DNA of 64,000 nucleotides from Microbacterium sp. W4I4 (GTDB lineage: Bacteria > Actinomycetota > Actinomycetes > Actinomycetales > Microbacteriaceae). The stretch covers positions 62,001-126,000 of the forward strand of contig NZ_JAUSXT010000001.1 of the NCBI RefSeq assembly GCF_030816235.1, written 5' to 3'. This document shows, piece after piece, positions 16,477 through 26,242 of the stretch. A program made the translations under genes and the position numbers. Numbering within the stretch: the stretch's first letter is position 1; every line of letters begins with the position of its first letter. The notes under the pieces are model-generated. The model saw only the letters and a program-made list of their open reading frames with translations, ran no database searches and had not been told where the DNA came from.

Positions 16477-17298
16477 TCAGGCCTGAGCGCCGGTCTCCGG
16501 AACGGCCACGCGGCCGGCGCGGATGATGCGATCCAGCAGGAGGTCGAAATCGGCGGCCAGCTCCTGAGCGGAGTCGCCGGGCCAGATGTGCAGCGGCTTC
16601 GCCGCGCCCTGCGCCTGCTGCAGCGAGGTGCGCTCGGGCAGCTGGGGTGCCAGCACCAGCGGGCCGAACATGTCGCGCAGCTCCTTGATGCGGAACTGGT
16701 GCTCGATGGACTGCGGGCGCACCCGGTTGACCACGATGCCCAGCGGCTGAAGCCGGGGGGAGAGACCGCGGCGGATCTCCTCGATCGCGCGCAGGGCGCG
16801 GTCGGCGGCAGCGACCGAGAACAGTCCGGGCTCGGTGACGACCATGACGCGGTCACTGGCGGCCCAGGCCGTGCGGGTGAGCGCGTTCAGCGACGGGGCG
16901 CAGTCGATCAGCACGAGGTCGTACTCGCCCTCGACGGTCGCCAGCGCCTCCTCGAGCTTCCACACGTCGCGCACGCTGGGGTGCGGGCCGTCGAAGTTGA
17001 TGGCGGACGGGCTGCCGATCAGCAGATCGATGGTGCCCGGGTGCACCTTCGCCCAGCCGCTGCTGGTGATCGCCTGGCGGACGATCTTCTCCTTGGGGTT
17101 CTCCAGCACGTCGGCGATGTTCAGCCTGCCGGCGATCTGGATGTCCATGCCGGTGGAGACATCCGACTGCGGGTCGAGATCGACCACGAGGGTGCGGATG
17201 CCGCGGGCGAAGGCGGCGGAAGCGAGACCGAGAGTCACGGTCGTCTTCCCGACGCCTCCTTTGAGGGAGCTGACGCTGAGTACGTGCACGTCGTACAC
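16477..17298 (-). CDS. ParA/Soj-family ATPase
   Basis: A 273-residue deviant-Walker ATPase. The P-loop KGGVGKTT is at 13-20, the second motif is 'LVVDLDPQSDVSTG', and 'LIDCAPSLNALTRTAW' is the Walker B. The family positions chromosomes, plasmids or protein arrays. No ParB gene or parS-like palindrome is nearby, so it is probably an orphan ParA with a role outside the main segregation system. The start is uncertain: GTG at 17298 or 17289. Its promoter region is shared with pyc. Confidence 0.85.
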   Translation of the reverse strand: MYDVHVLSVSSLKGGVGKTTVTLGLASAAFARGIRTLVVDLDPQSDVSTGMDIQIAGRLNIADVLENPKEKIVRQAITSSGWAKVHPGTIDLLIGSPSAINFDGPHPSVRDVWKLEEALATVEGEYDLVLIDCAPSLNALTRTAWAASDRVMVVTEPGLFSVAAADRALRAIEEIRRGLSPRLQPLGIVVNRVRPQSIEHQFRIKELRDMFGPLVLAPQLPERTSLQQAQGAAKPLHIWPGDSAQELAADFDLLLDRIIRAGRVAVPETGAQA

Positions 17299-17306
17299 GT
17301 TACCGT

Positions 17307-17378
17307 GCCCTAGTCTGAGGGGACACTCAGCCCCCGCCTTGCGCGTTGCTGTTCGGCGCGCAACAACCTCTGAAGAGG
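17307..17378. promoter_or_regulatory. parA-like / pyc intergenic: promoters and leader hairpins
   Basis: Candidate -10 boxes overlap on opposite strands: TAGGGC (17312-17307) for the parA-like gene and TAGTCT (17311-17316) for pyc. The pyc leader has an inverted repeat TTGCGCG (17339-17345) / CGCGCAA (17357-17363) and then CCTC-TGAA-GAGG (17367-17378). The second hairpin contains the pyc ribosome site AGAGG and could hide it. Confidence 0.45.
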
Positions 17379-17383
17379 TGTGC

Positions 17384-20300
17384 ATGTTCCAGAAGATCCT
17401 GGTGGCCAACCGCGGTGAGATCGCGATCCGCGCATTCCGTGCGGCATACGAAGTGGGAGCGCGCACTGTCGCCGTGTTCCCCTACGAGGACCGCGGCTCC
17501 CTGCATCGGCTGAAGGCCGACGAGGCCTACGAGATCGGCGAGCGCGGGCACCCCGTGCAGGCCTACCTGGACGTAGAGGGCATCATCAAGGTCGCCCTGG
17601 ATGCCGGAGCGGACGCGATCTACCCCGGATACGGGTTCCTCTCCGAGAACCCCGATCTGGCGGAGAAGGCCGCGGCGGCCGGGATCACATTCATCGGGCC
17701 GCCCTCGCACGTGTTGGAGATGGCGGGCAACAAGGTCGAGGCCAAGAGGCACGCCATCGAGGCCGGCGTGCCCGTGCTGCGCTCGACCGATGCATCCGAT
17801 GACATCGACGCGCTGGTCGCCCAATCCGATGAGATCGGCTTCCCGCTGTTCGCGAAGGCCGTCGCCGGCGGCGGCGGACGAGGCATGCGCAAGGTCGACA
17901 CCAAGGGCGATCTCGCTCCCGCGCTGGCCGAGGCGATGCGCGAAGCCGGTGCGGCGTTCGGCGACTCGCGGATGTTCCTCGAGCAGGCGGTGCTGCGGCC
18001 CCGGCACATCGAGGTGCAGATCCTCGCCGACGGGCAGGGCGACACCATCCACCTGTACGAGCGGGACTGCTCGGTGCAGCGCCGCCACCAGAAGGTCGTG
18101 GAGATCGCGCCCGCGCCGAACCTCGACGAGGGCATCCGCCGGGACATGCACCGGCACGCCATCGCCTTCGCGCGGTCGATCGGCTACCAGAACGCCGGCA
18201 CGGTGGAGTTCCTGCTCGAGACCGAGGGGCCGCGCACCGGCGAGTTCGTGTTCATCGAGATGAACCCGCGCATCCAGGTCGAGCACACCGTGACCGAGGA
18301 GGTCACCGACGTCGACCTCGTACGCGCTCAGATGCAGATCGCCGCGGGCGCCACCCTCGCCGAGCTCGACCTCGAGCAGGACGACATCCGGCTGCGCGGC
18401 GCCGCGCTGCAGTGCCGCATCACCACCGAGGACCCGACGCAGGGGTTCCGCCCCGACACCGGCAAGATCACCACCTACCGCTCGCCCGGCGGCGCCGGCA
18501 TCCGCCTGGACGGCGGCACCACGGCGGCCGGATCCCAGATCAGCCCGTACTTCGACTCGATGCTGTCCAAGCTCATCTGCCGCGGACGCTCCTTCGAGAG
18601 CGCCGTGTCGCGTGCGCGCCGAGCGCTCGCGGAGTTCCGCGTGCGCGGCGTCTCGACGAACATCCCGTTCCTGCAGGCCGTGCTGGACGACCCGTCCTTC
18701 GCTGCGGGCGACCTGTCGACGTCGTTCATCGACGAGCGGCCCGAGCTGCTGCGCGGGCGCGTGTCGAAGGACCGCGGCTCCAAGATCCTGAACTGGCTCG
18801 TCGACGTGACCGTCAACAAGCCGAACGGTGAGAACCCGCTGGTGCTGGATCCGTCTCACAAGCTTCCGCAGCTCGACCTGAGCCTGCCGGCTCCGGACGG
18901 CAGCCGGCAGCTGCTGCGCGAGGTCGGCCCGGCGGCGTTCGCGAAGGCCCTGCGCGACCAGGAGGCCCTGGCCGTCACCGAGACGACCTTCCGCGACGCG
19001 CACCAGTCGCTGCTCGCGACCCGGGTGCGCACGCGTGATCTGCTCGCCGTCGCACCGTACGTGGCTCGCATGACCCCGCAGCTGCTCTCCGTCGAGGCCT
19101 GGGGAGGGGCGACCTACGACGTCGCGCTGCGCTTCCTCGGCGAGGACCCCTGGGAGCGCCTGGCCGCCCTGCGGGAGGCGCTGCCGAACATCAGCATCCA
19201 GATGCTGCTGCGCGGGCGCAACACCGTCGGATACACGCCGTACCCGACGCAGGTGACCGACGCGTTCGTCCGCGAGGCCGCAGAGACCGGTGTGGACATC
19301 TTCCGCATCTTCGACGCGCTCAACGACGTGTCGCAGATGCGCCCGGCGATCGAGTCCGTGCTCGGCACCGGCACCGCCGTCGCCGAGGCCGCGCTCTGCT
19401 ACACCGGCGACCTGCTCAACCCGGCCGAGGACCTGTACACGCTGGACTACTACCTGCGCCTGGCCGAGCAGATCGTCGACGCCGGCGCGCACGTGATCGG
19501 CATCAAGGACATGGCGGGCCTGCTGCGACCCGCGGCCGCAGCCAAGCTCGTCACGGCGCTGCGCGAGCGCTTCGACCAGCCGGTGCACGTGCACACGCAC
19601 GACACCGCAGGCGGTCAGCTCGCGACACTGCTCGCCGCCAGTGCGGCGGGGGCGGATGCCGTGGACGTGGCCTCCGCGCCGATGTCGGGCACGACCAGCC
19701 AGCCCTCGCTGTCGGCGCTCATCGCCGCCCTCGCGCACACCGAGCGGGACACCGGGCTCGACCTGCAGGCCGCATCCGACCTGGAGCCGTACTGGGAGGC
19801 CACGCGCCGGCTGTACCGCCCGTTCGAGTCGGGCCTGCCCAGCCCCACCGGCCGCGTGTACCACCACGAGATCCCCGGCGGTCAGCTGTCCAACCTGCGC
19901 CAGCAGGCGATCGCCCTGGGGTTGGCGGATGACTTCGAGCTCATCGAGGACATGTACGCGGCGGCCGACGCGATCCTCGGCCGTGTGCCGAAGGTGACGC
20001 CCTCGTCGAAGGTGGTCGGCGACCTCGCCCTGCATCTGGCGGCCGTCAAGGCGGATCCTGCGGACTTCGCGGAGAACCCCGAGCGCTACGACATCCCGGA
20101 CTCGGTCGTGGGATTCATGGCGGGGGAGCTGGGCGACCTGCCAGGCGGATGGCCGGAGCCGTTCCGCAGCAAGGTGCTTGCGGGACGCGCGTCGAAGGTG
20201 GGCATCACGCCGATCACCGACGCCCAGCAGACCGCACTGCGGGGCACCTCCGCGGAGCGCCGAGGCATGCTCAACGAGCTGCTGTTCCCCGCGCCGACCA

Positions 20301-20791
20301 AGATCTTCCGGCAGGGCCGCGAGGAGTTCGGCGACCTCTCGGTGCTGGACACCGCCGACTACCTCTACGGTCTCGTGCCCGGCGCCGAGCACGCGGTGGA
20401 GATCGAGCGCGGCGTGCGGCTGTACGTCGGCCTGGAGGCGATCGGCGAGGTCGATCCGAAGGGCATGCGGACGGTCATGACCACGCTGAACGGCCAGCTG
20501 CGGCCGGTGGCCGTGCGCGACAGGTCGATCACCGTCGACGTGCACGAGGTCGAGAAGGCCGACACCTCCAAGCCCGGTCAGATCGCCGCCCCGTTCTCGG
20601 GAGCGGTGACCGTGAAGATCGAGGAGGGCGACGTGGTCAAGGCCGGTGACGCCGTCGCATCCATCGAGGCCATGAAGATGGAGGCGGGCATCACGTCACC
20701 GGTGGACGGGGTCGTCGAGAGGCTCGCGATCACCGGTACCCAACAGGTCGACGCAGGCGATCTTTTGGTCGTGATACGTCCGGCGCACTAA
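17384..20791 (+). CDS. pyc: Pyruvate carboxylase
   Basis: A 1135-residue single-chain pyruvate carboxylase, which makes oxaloacetate from pyruvate, bicarbonate and ATP. The order is biotin carboxylase (residues 1 to about 450, starting FQKILVANRGEIAIRAFR), carboxyltransferase (from about 530, 'ETTFRDAHQSLLATR'), and the biotin carrier at the end with Lys1098 in EAMKMEAG. Length fits the family (1120-1150). The start ATG has AGAGG six bases upstream, within a small hairpin. No regulator is next to it; the next gene begins 41 bases on. Confidence 0.97.
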   Translation: MFQKILVANRGEIAIRAFRAAYEVGARTVAVFPYEDRGSLHRLKADEAYEIGERGHPVQAYLDVEGIIKVALDAGADAIYPGYGFLSENPDLAEKAAAAGITFIGPPSHVLEMAGNKVEAKRHAIEAGVPVLRSTDASDDIDALVAQSDEIGFPLFAKAVAGGGGRGMRKVDTKGDLAPALAEAMREAGAAFGDSRMFLEQAVLRPRHIEVQILADGQGDTIHLYERDCSVQRRHQKVVEIAPAPNLDEGIRRDMHRHAIAFARSIGYQNAGTVEFLLETEGPRTGEFVFIEMNPRIQVEHTVTEEVTDVDLVRAQMQIAAGATLAELDLEQDDIRLRGAALQCRITTEDPTQGFRPDTGKITTYRSPGGAGIRLDGGTTAAGSQISPYFDSMLSKLICRGRSFESAVSRARRALAEFRVRGVSTNIPFLQAVLDDPSFAAGDLSTSFIDERPELLRGRVSKDRGSKILNWLVDVTVNKPNGENPLVLDPSHKLPQLDLSLPAPDGSRQLLREVGPAAFAKALRDQEALAVTETTFRDAHQSLLATRVRTRDLLAVAPYVARMTPQLLSVEAWGGATYDVALRFLGEDPWERLAALREALPNISIQMLLRGRNTVGYTPYPTQVTDAFVREAAETGVDIFRIFDALNDVSQMRPAIESVLGTGTAVAEAALCYTGDLLNPAEDLYTLDYYLRLAEQIVDAGAHVIGIKDMAGLLRPAAAAKLVTALRERFDQPVHVHTHDTAGGQLATLLAASAAGADAVDVASAPMSGTTSQPSLSALIAALAHTERDTGLDLQAASDLEPYWEATRRLYRPFESGLPSPTGRVYHHEIPGGQLSNLRQQAIALGLADDFELIEDMYAAADAILGRVPKVTPSSKVVGDLALHLAAVKADPADFAENPERYDIPDSVVGFMAGELGDLPGGWPEPFRSKVLAGRASKVGITPITDAQQTALRGTSAERRGMLNELLFPAPTKIFRQGREEFGDLSVLDTADYLYGLVPGAEHAVEIERGVRLYVGLEAIGEVDPKGMRTVMTTLNGQLRPVAVRDRSITVDVHEVEKADTSKPGQIAAPFSGAVTVKIEEGDVVKAGDAVASIEAMKMEAGITSPVDGVVERLAITGTQQVDAGDLLVVIRPAH

Positions 20792-20832
20792 CCTTGGGCG
20801 GGCGCATGTGCGCCCGGCTTGGAGTAGTGACT

Positions 20833-22935
20833 GTGACCTCGAAGAACAACGTGGACCCCGACGGGGACGATTCGCTGGGGGTGCTCGACGACACCACGTC
20901 GTCCGACATCTCGGCCATCGGCCTGCTCGGCGGCACCGCGCAGGTCAGTGTTTCGCTGCCCACAGGCGGCGAGGACGACGACCTCGTGGACGATGAGGTC
21001 GTCGACGGCGAGATCATCTCTGATCTGATCATCGACACCTCAGCCGTCGCCGACGCCGACACGCTGGCGCGCATTCACCAGGATGCCTCGGAGATCATCA
21101 TCGAACTGCCTGCGGAGGAACCTCAGCCGGAGACGGTCGAGGAGCCACCCGCCGAGGCAGAACTCGTGGATGAGCCGATCGTCGCGGCGACGTCCATCAC
21201 GGGCACGCCCGACTCGGGCGTGGTGGATGCCGAGGTGCTGGCGGAGCCGACGGATGCTGCGGACTCGGCGGATGCTGCGGACTCGGCGGATGCAATGGCT
21301 GCCGCCGCTGCCGTGGCCGCCGCCCCGGCCGCGAAGAGCAGGCCTGCTGCGAAGGCGAAGACCGCCGCGAAGGCCAAGCCCGTCGTCAAGTCGAAGTCCG
21401 CGCCCCGGTCGACGCCCACCGCGAAGACGACGCCGAACCCCGAGACCGGGGCAGCCGCCGAGACAGAGCCTGCTGCGAAGGCAGAGCCTGCTGCGAAGTC
21501 TGAGACGGCGATCGTGCCGAAGAAGTCCGAGCGGCCTGCGGAGAGCAAGCCGGTAACAGGGTCGAAGCCGGTCGCAGTGTCGGAGCAGGTCGCGAAGAAT
21601 GAGCCGGACGCGAAGCGCGAGCCGGTCGCGAAGCGCGAGCCGGTCGTGAAGGAGCCGTCCGCGGCATCCGACGCCCCGTCCAAGGCTGCGGACGCCACGC
21701 CGCCGACGCAGACCTCCGCGGAGCCCGTCATCGAGACGCAGGGACTGTCGGACCTCGAATCCGTGGTGGCCGCGGCCAAGGCGGAGCTGCGGCAGGCCAT
21801 GTCCCCCGCGCCGCCCCGCATCCCAGACGCACCTCGGCCCGCCGCGGCCGAAAGACCAGAGGAGATCCGTCCCGTGGTGACGAACGACCCTGTATCCGCA
21901 TCGCGCCCCGCGACCGAGCGGCAGACCGCCGAGGCCGCTCGACCCGGACTCGAGCTCACCTCGAAGCGTCTCGACGATCTCGGCGACGGAGGCCGCGAGA
22001 GCGCCGATCTGCTCACCGCGGACCGCCTGCTCGACCCCGCGCGGATGTCCAGGCCCGAGCCGGAGGGCACCTGGAGCCACCTGCTCTACACGATCTCGGG
22101 CGGGCGCATCAACGTCGGCGACGGGCGCAAGGCGCGCGAGCGCAAGCAGCTCAGCGCACGCATCGCCGCACCCATGCCGGGCAACGCCCGCTTCGTGCCG
22201 GTGCTGTCGCGCAAGGGCGGCGTGGGCAAGACCACGATCACGGCGCTGCTCGGAATGGCTCTCGCCGACGCTCGCGACGACCGCGTCATCGCTGTCGACG
22301 CCAACCCCGACCGCGGCACCCTCGCCGAGCGCATCGTGGGAAGCCACACGAAGTCCGTCCGCGACCTCGTGCGGGCGCAGCACGACATCCGCGGCTTCCA
22401 CGACCTCTCCGCGCTCGTGGCGCGCGACGAGACCCGCCTCGACGTGCTCGCGTCGGACTCGGATCCGCGCGTGTCCGAGGCGTTCGGCGACGGCGACTAC
22501 CGCGACGTCGCCACCGTCGCCGCGCAGTACTACTCGCTCGTCCTCACCGACTCCGGCACGGGCATCGTGCACTCGGTGATGGGCGCCACCCTCGACCTGG
22601 CCGACCAGATCGTCATCGTGTCCGGACTGAGCGTCGACGAGGCCCGACTGGCATCCGAGACCCTGACCTGGCTGGAGACCAACGGATACGCGACGCTGGC
22701 CCGCGAGGCCATCGTCGTGCTGAACCAGTCCACGCCCGGTGCCCCCCTGGTGCGCCTGAGCGAACTGGAGTCGCACTTCTCCACGCGTGCCAAGCACGTG
22801 CTGCGCGTGCCGTACGACCCGCAGATCGCGGGCGGCGGCGCCATCGACTTCGGCAACCTGCAGCCGGCGACCCGGCGTGCGGCGCGCGAGATCGCCGCGA
22901 CACTGGTCGAGGGACTCCGGGCGAAGGCGGCCTGA
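20833..22935 (+). CDS. MinD/ParA-like ATPase with long repeat-rich N-terminal tail
   Basis: A 700-residue protein. Residues 1-400 are disordered in appearance: first acidic, then Ala/Lys/Pro-rich with repeats such as [11 protein letters not shown] and [11 protein letters not shown]. The last 250 residues are a MinD/ParA ATPase with P-loop KGGVGKTT at 461-468 and '[17 protein letters not shown]' in the switch. A basic tail plus a C-terminal ATPase resembles EspI of ESX-1 loci, though no type VII secretion gene is present. The start is GTG 20833 with GGAG upstream; GTG 20827 is possible. It overlaps def by one base. Confidence 0.75.
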   Translation: MTSKNNVDPDGDDSLGVLDDTTSSDISAIGLLGGTAQVSVSLPTGGEDDDLVDDEVVDGEIISDLIIDTSAVADADTLARIHQDASEIIIELPAEEPQPETVEEPPAEAELVDEPIVAATSITGTPDSGVVDAEVLAEPTDAADSADAADSADAMAAAAAVAAAPAAKSRPAAKAKTAAKAKPVVKSKSAPRSTPTAKTTPNPETGAAAETEPAAKAEPAAKSETAIVPKKSERPAESKPVTGSKPVAVSEQVAKNEPDAKREPVAKREPVVKEPSAASDAPSKAADATPPTQTSAEPVIETQGLSDLESVVAAAKAELRQAMSPAPPRIPDAPRPAAAERPEEIRPVVTNDPVSASRPATERQTAEAARPGLELTSKRLDDLGDGGRESADLLTADRLLDPARMSRPEPEGTWSHLLYTISGGRINVGDGRKARERKQLSARIAAPMPGNARFVPVLSRKGGVGKTTITALLGMALADARDDRVIAVDANPDRGTLAERIVGSHTKSVRDLVRAQHDIRGFHDLSALVARDETRLDVLASDSDPRVSEAFGDGDYRDVATVAAQYYSLVLTDSGTGIVHSVMGATLDLADQIVIVSGLSVDEARLASETLTWLETNGYATLAREAIVVLNQSTPGAPLVRLSELESHFSTRAKHVLRVPYDPQIAGGGAIDFGNLQPATRRAAREIAATLVEGLRAKAA
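21252..21651 (+). repeat. 18-base tandem repeats inside the ATPase tail
   Basis: Three separate tandem pairs, each with an 18-base (six-codon) period: GGATGCTGCGGACTCGGC at 21252-21287, GAGCCTGCTGCGAAG at 21466 and 21484, and AAGCGCGAGCCGGTCGCG near 21613-21648. They look like recent slippage duplications in a low-complexity tail. Confidence 0.8.
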
Positions 22936-23426
22936 TGGCCGTCCGCGAGATCCGCCTGTACGGCGACCCCGTGCTCAGGCAGGTGTGCGCCCCCATCGAG
23001 AACATCGACGACGGCGTGCGCGCTCTGATCGCCGACCTCATCGACACCGTGCAGCTGCCCGGCCGTGCGGGGGTCGCCGCCAATCAGATCGGCGTCGCCC
23101 TGCGCGCGTTCAGCTACAACATCGATGGGGACATCGGCTACGTCATCAACCCCGTGCTGACCGAGGTGCGCGGCGAGAAGCAGCCCACCGGCGAGGGATG
23201 CCTCTCGGTGCCCGGGCTGTGGCATGACACTCTGCGTCACCCGTGGGCCCGCGTCGAGGGGATCGACCTCGACGGCGAACCGGTCGTCCTCGAGGGCGAC
23301 GGGCTGCTCGCCCAGGCGCTCCAGCACGAGACCGATCACCTGGACGGCATGGTGTACCTGGGCCGTCTGGAGGGCGAGACCCGCAAGCTCGCGATGCGCG
23401 AAGTCCGCGAGAGCGACTGGTTTTAG
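22935..23426 (+). CDS. def: Peptide deformylase
   Basis: A 163-residue metalloenzyme that removes the formyl group from new proteins. The three motifs are GVAANQIG (46-53; Asn in place of the usual Pro), EGCLS (87-91, metal ligand Cys89), and HETDH (131-135, two histidine ligands and the catalytic Glu). The ATG overlaps the stop of the ATPase gene (TGATG), so it is translationally coupled to it. The stop is followed after one base by the repeat cluster that separates it from fadD. Confidence 0.96.
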   Translation: MAVREIRLYGDPVLRQVCAPIENIDDGVRALIADLIDTVQLPGRAGVAANQIGVALRAFSYNIDGDIGYVINPVLTEVRGEKQPTGEGCLSVPGLWHDTLRHPWARVEGIDLDGEPVVLEGDGLLAQALQHETDHLDGMVYLGRLEGETRKLAMREVRESDWF

Positions 23427-23525
23427 CCCTTCGACAGGCTCAGGGACCCAGCCGTTCGACAGGCTCAAGGACCCAGCCGTTCGACAGGCTCAGAGACCCG
23501 ATGGGTCGCTGAGCCTGTCGAAGCG
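23427..23525. repeat. Cluster of TTCGACAGGCTCAG repeats with long hairpin (likely terminator)
   Basis: Three 25-base units in direct order (23427, 23452, 23477) and one inverted unit (23499-23525). Units 3 and 4 form a 20-base stem with one mismatch and a three-base loop (23480-23499 / 23503-23522). The cluster fills the whole gap between the convergent def and fadD genes, so it probably ends transcription from both sides. Confidence 0.85.
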
Positions 23526-25352
23526 TCAGCCCAGCGGCGTGGTGGTGGTGTGTGTCGACGCATCGTAGATCGCGGTGACCTCGTCGGCGAAGTCGTCCAG
23601 GATCACATTCCGCTTGATCGAGAGCTTGGGCGTCAGGTGCCCGCTGGCCTCGGTCCACTCGATCGGCAGGATCGTGAACTTGCGGATCGACTCGGCGCGC
23701 GAGACGCCCTTGTTGGCGCGATCGACCGCGCGCTGCACCTCGTCGCGGACGGCGGCGTTGCGACTGGCATCCGCCAGCGACATGTCGGAGGGCAGTCCGT
23801 TGTTCGCCAGCCAGGTCGGCAGCATCTCGGAGTCGAGAGTGACCAGGGCCGAGATGAACGGCTTCTGATCGCCCAGGACGACCACCTGGCCGACGATCGA
23901 GTTGGCCCGGATCGGATCCTCGAGCATTGCCGGGGCGACGTTCTTGCCGCCGGCAGTGACGATGATCTCCTTCTTGCGGCCGGTGATCGTCAGGAAGCCC
24001 TCGGAGTCGAAGCTGCCGATGTCACCGGTGCGGAACCAGCCGTCGTGGAACGCGGCCGCGGTGGCCTCCGGGTTGTTCCAGTACTCCTTGAAGACGTTGA
24101 TGCCCCTGACCTCGATCTCGCCGTCCTCGTCGAGGCGGACACCCACGCCGGGCAGCGCGGGGCCGACGGTGCCGATCTTCGACTTGTCGGCGAGGTTCAC
24201 TGTCGCGGGCGCGGTCGTCTCGGTGAGGCCGTAGCCCTCGAGGATCACGACGCCGAGGCTGTGGAAGAAGTGCCCGAGGCGCGCACCCAGGGGAGCGGAC
24301 CCCGACACGGCGTAGGCGACGTTGCCGCCCATGGCTGCGCGCAGCTTGCTGTAGACGAGCTTGTCGAACACGGCGAACTTCACCCGCAGGCCGAAAGGAA
24401 TCTTCCTGCCCTCCTCGAGCAGGGTCGAGTGCTCGACCGCCGCGGCGGCCGCGGCGCGGAAGATCTTGCCCTTGCCGCCTGCCTCGGCCTTCTGCTCGGC
24501 GGAGTTGTAGACCTTCTCGAACACGCGCGGCACGGCGAGCAGGAAGGTCGGCTTGAACGAGCCGAGTGCGGGCAGCAGGTTCCTGGTATCGGGCTGGTGA
24601 CCGGTGCGCACGCCGGCGTGGATGCCGAGGATGGAGATGAACCGGGCGAAGACGTGCGCGGTGGTGATGAACAGCAGCGTCGAAGCGCCGGGCGTCGTGA
24701 CGACGGCATCGAGCGACTTGGCGGAGTTGCGCGACAGCTCGACGAAGTTGCTGTGCGTCAGCACGCAGCCCTTCGGGCGGCCGGTGGAGCCGGAGGTGTA
24801 GATCAGGGTCGCGATGTCCGAACCGACCGCGAGGCTGCGGCGGCGCTGGATCTCGGCATCCTCGACCTCGGCCCCCCGCGCGGTGAGCGTGTCGATGGCA
24901 CCCAGGTGCATCTGCCAGACCTCGCGCACCAGCGGCAGATCGCCGCGCACCTCGTCCACGCGGGCGAAATGCTCAGGCGATTCCACGATGAGCGCGGTCG
25001 CGCCGGAGTCCTCCATGATCCACTGGATCTGCGAGGGGGAGCTGGTCTCGTAGATCGGCACCATCACGGCCCCGGCGTAGAAGAGCGCGAAATCGACCAG
25101 CGACCACTCGTAGGTGGTGCGAGCGATGAAGCCGACCTTCTCGCCGGGCTGGATGCCGGCCGCGACGAATCCCTTCGCCAGGGCGATCACCGCCGTCTCG
25201 AAGTCCTTGGCCGTGATGTCACGCCAGCCGGAACCCTCCGGAACGGAGAAGAGCGCCAGGTTCGGCGTCTGCTGCACGCGGATGGCGAGCAGATCGGACG
25301 TGTTCGCCTCGGGGTCAGCGGGGACGATCGCAGGGACTTCGAACTGGACCAC
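23526..25352 (-). CDS. Long-chain acyl-CoA synthetase (AMP-binding, FadD type)
   Basis: A 608-residue ANL-superfamily ligase that activates fatty acids to acyl-CoA with ATP. The P-loop motif is LIYTSGSTGRPKG; 'EGYGLTETTAPATVNL' and 'GWFRTGDIGSFDSEG' give the A5 and A7-type motifs, and 'GRKKEIIVTAGGKNVAP' is the hinge region. It resembles FadD15-like enzymes. The GTG start has AAGGAG upstream; a -10 (TAGACT, 25395-25390) gives a leader of about 30 bases. It faces an acyltransferase gene divergently, so both may serve phospholipid synthesis. Confidence 0.92.
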   Translation of the reverse strand: MVQFEVPAIVPADPEANTSDLLAIRVQQTPNLALFSVPEGSGWRDITAKDFETAVIALAKGFVAAGIQPGEKVGFIARTTYEWSLVDFALFYAGAVMVPIYETSSPSQIQWIMEDSGATALIVESPEHFARVDEVRGDLPLVREVWQMHLGAIDTLTARGAEVEDAEIQRRRSLAVGSDIATLIYTSGSTGRPKGCVLTHSNFVELSRNSAKSLDAVVTTPGASTLLFITTAHVFARFISILGIHAGVRTGHQPDTRNLLPALGSFKPTFLLAVPRVFEKVYNSAEQKAEAGGKGKIFRAAAAAAVEHSTLLEEGRKIPFGLRVKFAVFDKLVYSKLRAAMGGNVAYAVSGSAPLGARLGHFFHSLGVVILEGYGLTETTAPATVNLADKSKIGTVGPALPGVGVRLDEDGEIEVRGINVFKEYWNNPEATAAAFHDGWFRTGDIGSFDSEGFLTITGRKKEIIVTAGGKNVAPAMLEDPIRANSIVGQVVVLGDQKPFISALVTLDSEMLPTWLANNGLPSDMSLADASRNAAVRDEVQRAVDRANKGVSRAESIRKFTILPIEWTEASGHLTPKLSIKRNVILDDFADEVTAIYDASTHTTTTPLG

Positions 25353-25452
25353 GGCAGCTCCTTCGATACCAGTCGGACGGGTTGCATCGAGTCTAGGTCA
25401 TGACATCGAGTCGCATGAACAATGGAACTCGGTCGCGAAGGTGCGGCGGCGA

Positions 25453-25458
25453 TAGACT
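25453..25458 (+). promoter_or_regulatory. -10 box of the acyltransferase gene
   Basis: TAGACT, eight bases before the ATG at 25467. No ribosome site is seen, so the mRNA has at most a two-base leader. Confidence 0.55.
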
Positions 25459-25466
25459 GCCTCACG

Positions 25467-26165
25467 ATGTTCTACTGGCTGATGAAGTACGTCGCGATCG
25501 GGCCGCTGGTCAAGGCGATCTTCCGCCCCTGGGTAGTGGGGCGGGACAACATCCCCACCACAGGTGCGGCGATCTTGGCGAGCAATCATCTCTCCTTCGC
25601 GGACTCGATCTTCCTTCCGCTCATGATCGATCGTCCGATGTCCTTCCTCGCGAAGAGCGACTACTTCACCGGCCGGGGCCTGAAGGGATGGGCGACGAAG
25701 GTGTTCATGAAGGGCACCGGTCAGATCCCCATCGATCGATCCGGGGGCAAGGCCTCCGAGGCGTCGCTGAACACCGGCCTGCAGATCCTCGGTCGTGGTG
25801 ATCTGCTCGGCATCTATCCCGAGGGCACCCGCAGCCCCGACGGACGCCTCTACCGCGGTCGCACGGGAATCGCACGGATGGCGCTGGAGGCCAAGGTCCC
25901 GGTGATCCCCGTGGTGATGGTCGACACCGATACGGCGATGCCGATCGGCAGTCGCGTGCCGAACATCATGCGCGTCGGCGCCGTCATCGGCGAGCCGCTG
26001 GACTTCTCGCGCTACGCGGGCATGGAGAACGACCGCTACATCCTGCGTGCGGTCACCGACGAGATCATGATCGCCCTGCAGCGTCTGGGCGCGCAGCAGT
26101 ACGACGACGTCTACGCCTCCACGGTGAAGGATCGGCTGCCGCAGAAGAGCGCGAAGCGCGCCTGA
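25467..26165 (+). CDS. 1-acylglycerol-3-phosphate acyltransferase (PlsC family)
   Basis: A 232-residue membrane-associated acyltransferase that adds the second acyl chain in phosphatidic acid synthesis. The catalytic HX4D is HLSFAD at 41-46, the glycerophosphate-binding motif is PEGTRS at about 118-123, and 'VPVIPVVMV' is the fourth block. One hydrophobic stretch near the N-terminus could anchor it. The start is set by TAGACT eight bases upstream. It is divergent from the acyl-CoA synthetase gene. Confidence 0.9.
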   Translation: MFYWLMKYVAIGPLVKAIFRPWVVGRDNIPTTGAAILASNHLSFADSIFLPLMIDRPMSFLAKSDYFTGRGLKGWATKVFMKGTGQIPIDRSGGKASEASLNTGLQILGRGDLLGIYPEGTRSPDGRLYRGRTGIARMALEAKVPVIPVVMVDTDTAMPIGSRVPNIMRVGAVIGEPLDFSRYAGMENDRYILRAVTDEIMIALQRLGAQQYDDVYASTVKDRLPQKSAKRA

Positions 26166-26230
26166 TCGAGGCTCCCCGGCATGCCCGCGGCGGGCCCGTC
26201 ACGCGGCATCCTGGCGGCGATTCCGGACAC

Positions 26231-26236
26231 TAGGCT
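26231..26236 (+). promoter_or_regulatory. -10 box of aroG (leaderless)
   Basis: TAGGCT six bases before the ATG at 26243; no Shine-Dalgarno sequence. Confidence 0.65.
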
Positions 26237-26242
26237 GGGTGG

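Noticed and set aside
17327..20545. A 1072-codon open frame on the minus strand opposite pyc
   Set aside because: Antisense to a full pyruvate carboxylase, no domain, typical high-GC shadow.
21040..22797. A 585-codon open frame opposite the long-tailed ATPase
   Set aside because: Arises from repetitive GC-rich codons; no family resemblance and no promoter.
20833..22935. Part of a type VII (ESX) secretion locus
   Set aside because: The layout is EspI-like but no EccC, EccD, WXG100 or related gene is in the window.
23427..23500. CRISPR array
   Set aside because: Three 25-base units are directly adjacent, with no spacers, and the same unit occurs inside genes. It is a short dispersed repeat.
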